Assembly: GCA_030159075.1 (NCBI GenBank)
Contig: BROG01000129.1
Location: 772,501 to 836,500 of the forward strand
Length of the DNA stretch: 64,000 bases
Direction: 5' to 3'
Origin: Atrina japonica
Taxonomy: Eukaryota; Mollusca; Bivalvia; Pterioida; Pinnidae
Of the stretch, positions 12,102 through 23,335 are shown piece by piece. The stretch's first letter is position 1. The number at the start of each line of letters is the position of its first letter. The translations under genes were made by a program, and so were the position numbers. A model generated the notes under the pieces. The model was not told where the DNA came from. It searched no databases and worked only from the letters and a program-made list of their open reading frames with translations.

Positions 12102-13644
12102 CATTGAAGATTCATAATTTGTTATAAAAGTTATTCAAGGAAGGACCAAGTATTCCATTTATTGTTGAAAAAATTCTAATTCCCCTTTTCTGACTGCAAT
12201 CATTTGTTGTTGTTCATGTAATATATTAATTTTTCAGATCAAAAAGCAGACCTCTAAGGTTAAATGTACCTTTCAAACACTTTGTTATATATATCTAAAT
12301 TTTTACTATTATTCATATATTATTATTATATTTGATATCTTCAGTTCGAGAGTCAAGTACGAATTTCATTTTTTCTGTCTCAAAAGTAATATTCTTTCCA
12401 GTACAAAATTCTGAAATTCTTGTAATAAAATCTTAATCTTTTTAGCAAATGAGTTATTGATTCAATTTATGACTGTATTAATTTCAGTTAATCTTTTGAA
12501 GGTAAAACTAAAAAGTGGTTGCAGTGTCTTATAAAATTTGATTAGACCGTTTGGTAATCTCTCGAAAAATCAGTTCATCTCTGAATTACACTCATCAAAC
12601 CATTCCTAGCGTTTGCTGCAGTAGATCATTGAACTAAAAGTCCGTAGATGATTGATGCTTTATCGCCATTTTGATCTCCACAATGATTTCCGGTGCCACT
12701 GTTTCATAACCTGATTAAAATCGTATACATTCATGTATGTATGAATGTATGGCTATTGTCCATGTACCTATTTGCTTCTTTTTGTAACAATGGTTCATTA
12801 CTAATTCAGCCAAGTTGAGAAAAACTGTTTAGTATGCCACTTGAAGTTTGATTTTGCACTCCAAAATTAATATATATGATATATACAGGTATTAAATATT
12901 ACACGTAAAAATAACCTGGCAAAACCATTTCCATACGGAAACGATGCAGCTGATCGTATGATACGATAAATAATGTTGGCTGTATAGAGCTTTCGATCCA
13001 AAAACATCTTTGTATTCCGAATGATATTGTACATTTGATCTATATCCTTTATTTATCTTTTTCGTGACACCGAGGTAGCTAGGTAGTTTGTGACGTAAAT
13101 GTCAGATCACGTGCAAATTTGGAAAACACCGAAATCGAAAAACACCTGACTTCGAGAATATTCCTTGAGTCTCTGTAAGGTTCGTTTTGCAGAAAGTTTA
13201 AGGATAGTTTGCATATATTTCGAGGATTTTGTTAATCCATATGAACCAACTAAAAAGGTGAGTTATACCTTGAATTCCTACTTCCGTAATATTTTTTTGC
13301 ATTCATTTAAGGACTTCAGTAACTTGCAAGCAATGCATTAAATGGTGAATAGAAATTCATAACGGTAAAAAGTGTATATAACTTTCAACTGCACCAGAAA
13401 ATGTTTACTTTCTGACATGCTTAATTTGCTACCTAGGCAATAAGTTGAACCCGAAAGAATGAATCATCTATACAATTATTCTATATATCGACTTTTTTCA
13501 CTAGGCCTTCTTATTGCATCATATATGCCTACCTCAACATACAGAGTCGATATAGCATTCATCGTTCATTTCAAAATGCTGCATACAATTATATTTTTAT
13601 GAAACGTTCAACCTTAAATATCACAAAACAAATAATAATAATAA
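12100..13644. other. Intergenic, mostly unrecognised
   Basis: AT-rich sequence. Minus-strand open stretches at 12350-12620 with Leu/Lys-rich translation could be an older upstream part of the LINE at 9940-11950, but no diagnostic motif is visible. Confidence 0.4.
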
Positions 13645-15096
13645 CTAGAGCTGAGCTTTTTGCTGAAGCAAAAAGGGGTCATCCGATTACAGCTGAGGCT
13701 AAAGCTTTGATACAGCTTGAGCTGAGCAACAGAGCAAAGCTCAGAAGCTACAGCTTTGATACAGCTTCAGTTGAGCAACAGAGCAAAGCTCAGAAGCTAT
13801 GACCTGAGACCGAAGTCAGATCCTCAAAAAACAATCTTGATATATTGAGCTATTTTAAGTTGAAATGTTGAAAGTGAGCTGTCACCTTGACCTTTGATTA
13901 GATGACCTTGAGACTTTCCTCAAATATTCTTCAGCACATTGTCTACAAATCTCGTTAGCAACATGTATACAAAAGTTCTATAGTTTTTTAGCTATTTGGA
14001 GCTGAAATTTTCAATTTAACCTTTGACCTTGACCTTCAATCGGATGACCTTGAAAATTCACACATATGTTCTTCAGCTCATTCCCTACAAATCATCAACA
14101 CTAACCTATATATAAAAGTTCTATAGTTTTTGAGCTATTTTGAGTTGAATTTTTCAATTTGAGCTGTGACCTTGACCTTTCATCGGATGACCTTGAAATT
14201 TCACACATATATTTTTTCAGCTCAATCCCTATAAATCTGCAAACAGTAACATATATATAAAAGTTCGATAGTTTTTGAGCTATTTTGAGTTGAAATTTTC
14301 AATTTGAGCTGTGACCTTGACCTTTGATCCAACGACCTTGAAACTTTACATCAAAATTCCTCATTCGAACTTATCTACATATCTTGTACAGTAACAGGTA
14401 TATAAAAGTTTCACCGTTTTCGAGCTATTTTTCAATTGAAATTTTTTGAGAAATTTCAAACTCACCTGTGACCTTGACCTTTTATCCGATGACCATGAAA
14501 TTTCGTATGAACATTTATCAGCCTATTCTCTACAAATCACTCATGTATATAGCTATACTAAAATCAGATAGTTCTAGAGATATTGAGATTTCAAAATTTT
14601 AAAGGTCTTTGTGACCTTGACCTTAAATCACGTGACCTTGAAACTTTTTGAGCTTCTGCAACTCATGAAAACTGAACAACTTTCTCATGCATATGTCTAT
14701 AGTAAAGATGTGTAGTTTCTGAGATATTTTGACTTTTCTCTCATTTTTAGCTGAAAAAATATGAGCCCTTTTTTCAGCCCCTAGCGAGCTTTTTTCAGGG
14801 GACACTCAGATCAAATTTGAAACCCACATGCACCACATCAGTCTTTGCTCTACCAGAAAATTCAAACAGATTTGCTCTAGCTTTCAGTAGTTTGTTTGAG
14901 AAAATAAAAAAAAAAATTGTGCCACAAAATGGGACATGAAAAAAGTGATAAAAGGGCGATAACTCGGGAAGGAAAGGTCAATTGGAAAAAATTTCAAAAA
15001 ACCTATCTGTAGAATGTTCCTGTGCACAAACACTGAGAATTTGAGCAAAATCGGCTGAGCCGTTTTTGCTCTAGAGCTGACACAAAATCTACTAGG
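13645..15096 (+). repeat. Composite repeat copy A (about 6 internal 145-bp units)
   Basis: It begins CTAGAGCTGAGCTTTTTGCT after an AAT-rich run, followed by a head module with two 49-bp AGCTT-rich repeats, then about six diverged units of about 145 bp. It ends with GAGCCGTTTTTGCTCTAGAG, ACTAGG and a poly-A/(AAT)n tail. Units carry TGACCTTGACCTTT and GGATGACCTTGAAA plus a TATATATAAAAGTT segment. Short open frames inside are by-products. Confidence 0.85.
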
Positions 15097-15107
15097 AAAA
15101 AAAAAAA

Positions 15108-15142
<35 letters not shown>

Positions 15143-15143
<1 letters not shown>

Positions 15144-17250
15144 TAGAGCTGAGCTTTTTGCTGAAGCAAAAAGGGGTCATCCGACCATAGCTGAGGCTAC
15201 AGCTTTGATACAGCTTCAGCTGAGCAACAGAGCAAAGCTCAGAAGCTATGACCCTGAGACCGAAGTCCGATTCACAAAGACAATTTTCGAAATTTGAGTT
15301 GAAATGTTGAAATTGAGTTGTGATCTTGACTTTTGATCTGAAGACCTTGAAACTTCACACATATGTTCTTCAGCTCATTCCCTACAAATTTTCAACACTA
15401 ACCTATATATAAAAGTTCTATAGTTTTTGAGCTATTTTGAGTTAAAATTTTCAATTTGAGATGTGACCTTGACCTTTGATCCGATGACCTTGAAACTTTG
15501 CACATATATTCTTTGCATCTTTGTCTATTAAGTGCTGTGTGAAATTGAATTTTCCCCAAGGGAAAGTTTTGAGCTATTTTGAGTTGAAATTTTCAATTTG
15601 AGCTGTGACCTTGACCCTTTCATCGGATGACCTTGAAACTTCAAACATGTGTTCTTCATCGCATTCCCTACAAATCTTCAACAATAATATATATATAAAA
15701 GTTCTATAGTTTTTGAGCTATTTTGAGTTGAAATTTTCAATTTGAGCTGTGACCTTGACATTTCATCGGATGACCTTGAAATTAAACACGTATGTTCTTC
15801 AGCTCATTCCCTACAAATCTGCAACAGTAACATATATATAAAAGTTCTATAGATTTTTTGATCTATTTTGAGTTGAAATTTTTCAATTTGAGCTGTGACC
15901 TTGACCTTTCATCGGATGACCTTGAAATTTCAACACACATGTTATTCAACTCATTCCCTACAAATCTTCAACAGTAACATATATATAAAAGTTCTATAGT
16001 TTTTGAGCTATTTTGAGTTGAAATTTTCAATTTGAGCTGTCACCTTGACCTTTCATCGGATGACCTTGAAATTTCAGACGTATGTTCTCCAGCTTATTCC
16101 CTATAAATCTTCTACACTAACATATATATAAAAGTTCTATAGTTTTTGAGCTATTTTGAGTTGAAATTTTCAATTTGAGCTGTGACCTTGACCTTTCATC
16201 GGATGACCTTGAAATTTCACACACATGTTATTCAACTCATTCCCTACAAATCTTCAACAGTAACATATATATAAAAGTTGTATAGTTTTTGAGATATTTT
16301 GAGTTGAAATTTTCAATTTAATCTGTGACCTTGACCTTTCATTAGATGACCTTGAAATTTCACACATATATTCTTAGGGTCATTCCCTACAAATCATCTA
16401 CACTAACTTATATATAAAAATTCTATAGTTTTTGAGTTATTTGGAGTTGAAATTTTCAATTTGATCTGTGACCTTGACCTTTCATTTGACGACCTTGAAA
16501 CTTTGTAAAAAAAATTCCTCACTAAATTATCTAATTATTTTGTACAGTAACAGGTATATAAAAGTTTCACCGTTTTTCGAGCTATTTTTGAATTGAAATT
16601 TTTAGAGAATTTTCAAACTCACCTGTGACCTTGACCTTTTTATTTGATGACCACATGAAATTTCGTATGAATGTTTATCAGCACCATTTCCTACAAATAA
16701 CTCATGTATATGTCTATACTAAAGTCTGATAGTTCTAGAGATATTTAGATTTTAAATATTCAAAGGTTTCTGTGACCTTGACCTTAAGTTGCGTGACCTT
16801 GAAACTTTTTTTGCTTGTGAGGCTCATGAAAATGAACAACTTTCTCATGCATATGTCTATAGTAAAGATGCTTAATTTCTGAGATATTTTGACTTTTGTG
16901 TCATTTTTAGCTGATAAAATATGAGCCAGCCCTTTTTTCAGCCCCTAGCGAGCTTTTTTCTAGGGGGACACTCAGATGAAATTTGAAATGTTCATGCACA
17001 ACTTCAGCCTTTGCTCTACCAAAAATCCAAACAGATTTGCTCTAGCTTCAATAGTTGAGGAGAAAAATGACCCACAAAATGGGACATGAAAAAAGTGATA
17101 AAGGGGCGATAACTCGGGAAGGAAAGGTGATATTGAAAAAATTTCAAAAACCTATCTGTAGGAATGTTGCTGTGCACAAACGCTGAGAATTTGAGCAAAA
17201 TCGGGTGAGCCGTTTTTGCTCTAGAGATGACACAAAATCTACTAGGAAAA
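15143..17250 (+). repeat. Composite repeat copy B (about 11 internal units)
   Basis: Same architecture as the copy at 13645: CTAGAGCTGAGC head, one 49-bp AGCTT-rich repeat, about 11 tandem units spaced about 145 bp, then the unique right part (TTTTTTCAGCCCCTAGCGAGC and AAAATGGGACATGAAAAAAG) and ACTAGG plus poly-A/(AAT)n. The left junction is only an AAT run between this copy and the previous one, so the two are in direct tandem. Confidence 0.85.
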
Positions 17251-17280
17251 AAAAAAAAATAATAATAATAATAATATTTG

Positions 17281-17380
17281 CAATAACAATAGGGTCATCC
17301 GACCTGAAGTCGGATGACCCTAATAATAATTGCAATAATAGTAGGGTCATCCGACCTGAAGTCGGATGACCCTAATAATG
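17281..17380. repeat. Pair of perfect 13-bp-stem hairpins
   Basis: Two copies, 17291-17321 and 17343-17373, of a perfect inverted repeat: stem AGGGTCATCCGAC, loop CTGAA, stem GTCGGATGACCCT, each embedded in GCAATAA...TAATAAT. They sit between composite repeat copies B and C. Confidence 0.9.
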
Positions 17381-17412
17381 TTAAAATAAAAAAAAAATAA
17401 TAATAATGATAA

Positions 17413-19530
17413 CTAGAGCTGAGCTTTTTGCTGAAGCAAAAAGGGGTCATCCGACCATAGCTGAGGCTACAGCTTTGATACAGCTTCAGCTGAGCAACAG
17501 AGCAAAGCTCAGAAGCTATGACCCTGAGACCAAAGTCCGATCCTCAAAGACAAATTTTTGATATTTTGAGCTGAAATGTTGCAATTGAGTTGTGACCCTT
17601 GACTTTATTGATCAGATGATCTTGAAACTTCACACATATGTTCTTGAGCTCATTCCCTAGAAATCATCAACAATAACCTGTATATAAAAAGTTCTATAGA
17701 TTTTTAGCTTATTTGAGTTGAAATTTTCAATTTGAGCTGTGACCTTGACCTTTCATCGGATGACCTTGAAACTTCACACATGTGTTCTTCATCGCATTCC
17801 CTACAAATCTTTAACACTAACATATATATATAAAAGTTCTATAGTTTTTGAGCTATTTTGAGTTTGAAAATTTTCAATTTGAGCTGTGACCTTGACCTTT
17901 CATCCGATGACCTTGAAACTTCACACATGTGTTCTTCATCGCATTCCCTACAAATCTTCAACACTAACATATATATATAAAAGTTCCATAGTTTTTTAGC
18001 TATTTTGAGTTGAAATTTTCAAATTGAGCTGTGACCTTGACCTTTCATCGGATGACCTTGAAATTTCACACATATGTTCTACAGCGCATTCCCTACAAAT
18101 CTGCAACAGTAATATATATATAAAAGTTCTATAGTTTTTGAGCTATTTTGAGTTGAAATTTTCAATTTGAGCTGTGACCTTGACCTTTCATCGGATGACC
18201 TTGAAATTTCAAACATATGTTCTTCAGCTCATTCCCTACAAATTTCCAAGAATAACATATATATAAAAGTTCTACAGTTTTTGAGCTATTTTGAGAGTTG
18301 AAATTTTTCAATTTGAGCTGTGACCTTGACCTTTCAATCAAATGACCTTGAAATTTCACACATATGTTCTTCAGCTCATTCCCTACAAAATCTTCAACAG
18401 TAACATATATATAAAAGTTCTATAGTTTTTTGAGCTATTTTGAGTTGAAAATTTTCAATTTGAGCTGTGACCTTGACCTTTCATCGGATGACCTTGAAAT
18501 TTTACACACATGTTATTCATCTCATTCCCTACAAATCTTCAACAGTAACATATATATAAAAGTTCTATAGTTTTTGAGCTATTTTGAGTTGAAATTTTCA
18601 ATTTGAGCTGTGACCTTGACCTTTCATCGGATGACCTTGAAATTTCACACGTATGTTCTTCAGCTCATTCCCTACTACAAATCTTCAACACTAACATATA
18701 TATAAAAAGTTCTATAGTTTTTGAGTTATTTTGAGTTGAAATTTTCAATTTGAGCTGTGACCTTGACCTTTGATGCAACGACCTTGAAACTTTACATCAA
18801 AATTTTTCATCGAATTATCTACATATCTTGTACAGTAACAGGTATATAAAAGTTTCACCGTTTTCGAGCTATTTTCAATTGAAATTTTTATAGAAATTTC
18901 AAACTCACCTGTGACCTTGACCTTTTATCCGATGACCATGAAATTGCGTATGAAGATTTATCAGCCTATTCTCTACAAATCAATCATGTATATGTCTATA
19001 CTAAAATCTGATAGTTCTAGAGATATTGAGATTTTAAATTTTCAAAGGTCTCTGTGACCTTGACCTTAAATCACGTGACCTTGAAACTTTTTGAGCTTTT
19101 GAATCTCATGAAACGGAACAACTTTCTCATGCATATGTCTATAGTAAAGATGTGTTGTTTCTGAGATATTTTTGACTTTTCTCTCATTTTTAGCTGAAAA
19201 AATATGAGCCCTTTTTTTTCAGCCCCTAGCGAGCTTTTTTCAGGGGATACTTGGATCAAATTTGAAAGATGCATGCACAACTTCAGCCTTTGCTCTTTCA
19301 GAAAATCCAAACAGATTTGCTCTAGCTTCAGTAGTTGCGGAGAGAAAAATCACCCACAAAATGGGACATGAAAAAAGTGATAAAGGGAGATAACTCGAGA
19401 AGGAAAGGAAATTTTTGAAAAATTTCAAAAACCTATCTGTAGAATGTTGCTGTGCACAAACGCTGAAAATTTGAGCAAAATCGGCTGAGCCGTTTTTGCT
19501 CTAGAGCTGACACAAAATCTACTAGGAAAA
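17413..19530 (+). repeat. Composite repeat copy C (about 11 internal units)
   Basis: Same head, about 11 units and the same right end with ACTAGG and an A/AAT tail. The unit sequences are very similar to those of copy B in order and divergence (last units in both have the variants CACCTGTGACC and CTCTGTGACC or CTGTGACC near the right), so B and C look like duplicates of a whole block. Confidence 0.85.
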
Positions 19531-19551
19531 AAAGAATAATAATAATAATAA

Positions 19552-21955
19552 CTAGAGCTGAGCTTTTTGCTGAAGCAAAAAGGGGTCATCCGATTACAGC
19601 TGAGGCTAAAGCTTTGATACAGCTTCAGCTGAGCAACAGAGCAAAGCTCAGAAGCTACAGCTTTGATACAGCTTCAGTTGAGCAACAGAGCAAAGCTCAG
19701 AAGCTACAGCTTTAATACAGCTTCAGCTGAGCAACAGAGCAAAGCTCAGAAGCTACAGCTTTGATACAGCTTCAGTTGAGCAACAGAGCAAAGCTCAGAA
19801 GCTATGACCCTGAGATCGAAGTCTGATCCTCAAAAAACAATCTTGATATTTTAAACTACTTTGAGTTGAAATGTTGAAAGTGAGCTGTGACCTTGACCTT
19901 TCATCGGATGACCTTCAAACTTTCCACAAATAATCTTCAGCGCATTGTCTACAAATCTCCTTCAGCAACATGTATACAAAAGTTCTATAACTAATGAGCT
20001 TATTTGAGTTGAAATTTAAAAAAAATAAGCTGTGACCTTGACCTTTCATCGGATGACCTTGACACCTCATACATTTGTTCATCAGCTCATTCCGTACAAA
20101 TCATTAACACTAACCAATATATAAACGTTCTATAGTTTTTGAGTTGAAATTTTCAATTTGAGCTGTGACCTTGACCTTTCATCAGATGACCTTGAAACTT
20201 CACACATATGTTCTTCAAATAATTCCCTACAAATCACCAGCACTAACCTATATATAAAAGTTCTATAGTTTTTTAGCTATTTTGAGTTGAAAATTTCAAT
20301 TTGAGCTGTGACCTTGACCTTTCATCGGATGACCTTGAAATTTCACACATAAGTTCTTCAGCTCATTCCCTACAAATCATCAACACTAACCTATATATAA
20401 AAGTTTTATAGTTTTTGAGCTATTAAAAGTTGAAATTTTCAATTTGAGCTGTGACCTTGACCTTTCATCGGATGACCTTGAAACTTCAAACATATGTTCT
20501 TCAGCTCATTCCCTACCAATCATCAACACTAACCTATATATAAAAGTTCTATAGTTTTTGAGCTATTTTGAGTTGAAATTTTCAATTTGAGCTGTGACCT
20601 TGACCTTTCATCGGATGACCTTGACACTTTGCACATATATTCTTCGCATCTTTGTCTATTAAGTGATGTGTTAAATCAAATTTTCCCCAAGGGAAAGTTT
20701 TGAGCTATTTTGAGTTGAAATTTTCAATTTGAGCTGTGACCTTGACCCTTCATCGGATGACCTTGAAAATTCACACATATATTCTTCTGTGCATTCCCTA
20801 CAAATCTTCAACAATAACCTATATATTAAAGTTTTATAGTTTTTGAGCTATTTTGAGTTGAAATTTTCAATTTGAGCTGTGACCTTGACCTTTAATCCAA
20901 CGACCTTGAAACCTCACACATAAGTTCTTCAGTTAATTCCCTACAAATCTTCAACACTAACCTATTATAAAAGTTCTATAGTTTTTGAGCTATTTTGAGT
21001 TGAATTTTTCAATTTGAGCTGTGACCTTGACCTTTCATTGGATGACCTTTAAACTTCCAACATATGTTCTTCAGCTCATTCCCTACAAATCTTCAACACT
21101 AACCTATATATAAAAGTTCTATAGTTTTTGAGCTATTTTGAGTTGAAATTTTCAATTTGAGCTGTGACCTTGACCTTTGATCCAACGACCTTGAAATTTT
21201 ACATAAAAATTTATCATCGAATTATCTACATATTTTGTACAGTTACAGGTATATAAAAGTTTCACCGTTTTCGAGCTATTTTCAATTGAAATTTTTAGAG
21301 AAATTTCAAACTCACCTGTGACCTTGACCTTTTATCCGATGAGCATGAAATTTCGTATGTACATTTAACAGCCTATTATCTACAAATCACTCATGTATAT
21401 GTCTATACTAAAATCTGATAGTTCTAGAGATATTGAGATTTTAAATATTCAAATGTCTCTGTGACCTTGACCTTTAATCCTGTGACCTTGAAACTTTTTG
21501 AGCTTCTGCAGCTCATGAAACTGAACAACTTTCACATGCATATATCTATAGTAAAGATTCTTAGTTTCTGAGATATTTTGACTTTTGTCTGATTTTTAGC
21601 TCACAAAATATGAACCCTTTTTTCAGCCCCTAGCGAGCTTTTTTCAGGGGACACTGAGATCAAATTTGAAATATTCCTGCACAACTACAGCCTTTGATCT
21701 TTCAGAAAATCCAAACAGTTTCGCTGAAGCTTTAGCTGTTGCTGTGAAAAATGAGCCACAAAATGGGACATGTGAAAAATGAAAAGGGGAGATAACTCTA
21801 AAAATAGAGGGAATTTTGAAAAAATGAGAAAAACGGATCTAGATTTTTTGATGATGCATAGATGCGAAAAATTTGAGCGAAATCGGATGAGCCGTTTTTG
21901 CTCTAGAGATGACACAAAATCTGGTTGGAAAAAAAAAAAAGAAGAATAATAATAA
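19552..21955 (+). repeat. Composite repeat copy D (about 12 internal units, expanded head)
   Basis: The head module carries four 49-bp AGCTT-rich repeats (about 19601-19802), against two in copy A and one in B and C. About 12 internal units follow, then a more diverged right end (CTGGTTGG in place of CTACTAGG) and an A/AAT tail. Confidence 0.85.
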
Positions 21956-21974
21956 TAATAATAATAATCGCAAT

Positions 21975-22075
21975 AACAATAGGGTCATCCGACCTGAAGT
22001 CGGATGACCCTAATAATATTTGCAATAACAATAGGGTCATCCGACCTGAAGTCGGATGACCCTAATAATAATGAT
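21975..22075. repeat. Second pair of perfect hairpins
   Basis: 21981-22011 and 22033-22063 repeat exactly the inverted-repeat hairpins at 17291 and 17343 (13-bp stems, CTGAA loop). They follow copy D as the first pair follows copy B. Confidence 0.9.
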
Positions 22076-22250
22076 GATGATGAATAGCACAACGTTCTGA
22101 TTATGTTAATATATCGTGGCTAATTGTGATTGGTCGATTGAAGATTACTTGGCGTTATTTTTAGAAAAGGGTGATTCCAATAAACAGCAATGCATTGATA
22201 TAAAGGGGAATAACTCGTGTTAATTTATTGGAGTTTCCCAATGTATTTGC

Positions 22251-22533
22251 GAGCCGGCCTGGCTCAGTCGGTAGCGCGCTTGACCCTTGATCGTGAGGTA
22301 GTGAGTTCGAGTCCAGCCGGCGGCAGGTTGGTTTCCTGTCCTTCGGATGAGATAGTAAAAACCGAGGTCCCGTGTCACAGTACGTGTCGGCACGTTAAAG
22401 AACCCTCACTGCTCAATGGCCTAAACTGACGAGCATAGCCCAAAATTTGAAGCCCTTCGCCGGAATTTGGTGACGTCTCCATATGAGTGAAAGATTCTTG
22501 GGTGAGACGTTCAACAACAATAAACAAACAAAC
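22251..22533 (+). mobile_element. tRNA-derived SINE with target-site duplication
   Basis: A tRNA-like head with A-box TGGCTCAGTCGG and B-box-like AGTTCGAGTCC is followed by a conserved SINE body (ACCGAGGTCCCGTGTCACAG, GCACGTTAAAGAACCCTCAC) and ends in AACAACAATAAACAAACAAA. The flanks AATGTATTTGC (22240-22250) and AATATATTTGC (22534-22544) are a near-perfect 11-bp target-site duplication. Its body matches 52048-52351. The open frame over the head is a by-product. Confidence 0.85.
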
Positions 22534-22544
22534 AATATATTTGC

Positions 22545-23335
22545 CATTTTAACGTAGAGCTCTTTAAAGCTTTTGCGTTATTGTGATAGTCTAAGTGACC
22601 CAAATGTCAATACGATGACATCTAGCGGTAGAAAGCTTTACCGAAGCTGCAGTATGATGTATAGAGTTTCCATGATTGCAGTAGATGCTGTACCAACGTG
22701 CAGACGTTACATGTATATACAAGGTAGAATTAAATTCACCTGCTAATCACAATATATTAAACAAATGATATAAAAGTTTGTCTTCCTTGATGAACTGGTA
22801 AATTTGAAACCGTGTTTTTTTCTATATGATATATACATACAAGCAGGAAAAAGGGGGTATACTGTCCAAATGAGTTAGTAACCCGGAAAGCTGAATAATT
22901 GTTTACGGGACTGTTTACTGCTATAAACTCAATTTAATATTCTAGAATACAAGCTTTGCGTTTTGAGTAATTTCAGTACTTTGATTGTAATATGGGGCAT
23001 TCTGATAATAATTTTAAATCCATTATTGAATCAGTGAATAATGAATGTTGAATGACAACAGTTCATACATAGATTTAAACAAAGTGACAATATTCTTTGT
23101 AACGAACAACGTTAATATGATATAGTAAAATATATATAACCTGGCGGTGTGGAGTCTTGTGAACCCTTTTTGACATGGACGAATTAAATTTTAGGTAATA
23201 AAGCATAACGGCATTAAAATTACATCGACGAGATTAACCGTTCTTACTTGTAACCGTGTATCCTATGAGAAATAAAACGTTTTTTTTTTCTCCGTTAATC
23301 ATAACCGAAAAGTGAGTAGAATCATCCGTATGTTA
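22545..23335. other. Intergenic, nothing recognised
   Basis: Non-repetitive AT-rich sequence between the SINE and the minisatellite. It could hold the distal promoter or 5' UTR exon of receptor 2, but no motif decides it. Confidence 0.4.

Noticed and set aside
13599..13802. 67-codon Ala/Glu/Lys-rich frame
   Set aside because: It is the head module of composite repeat copy A; the same module is out of frame or shorter in B-D.
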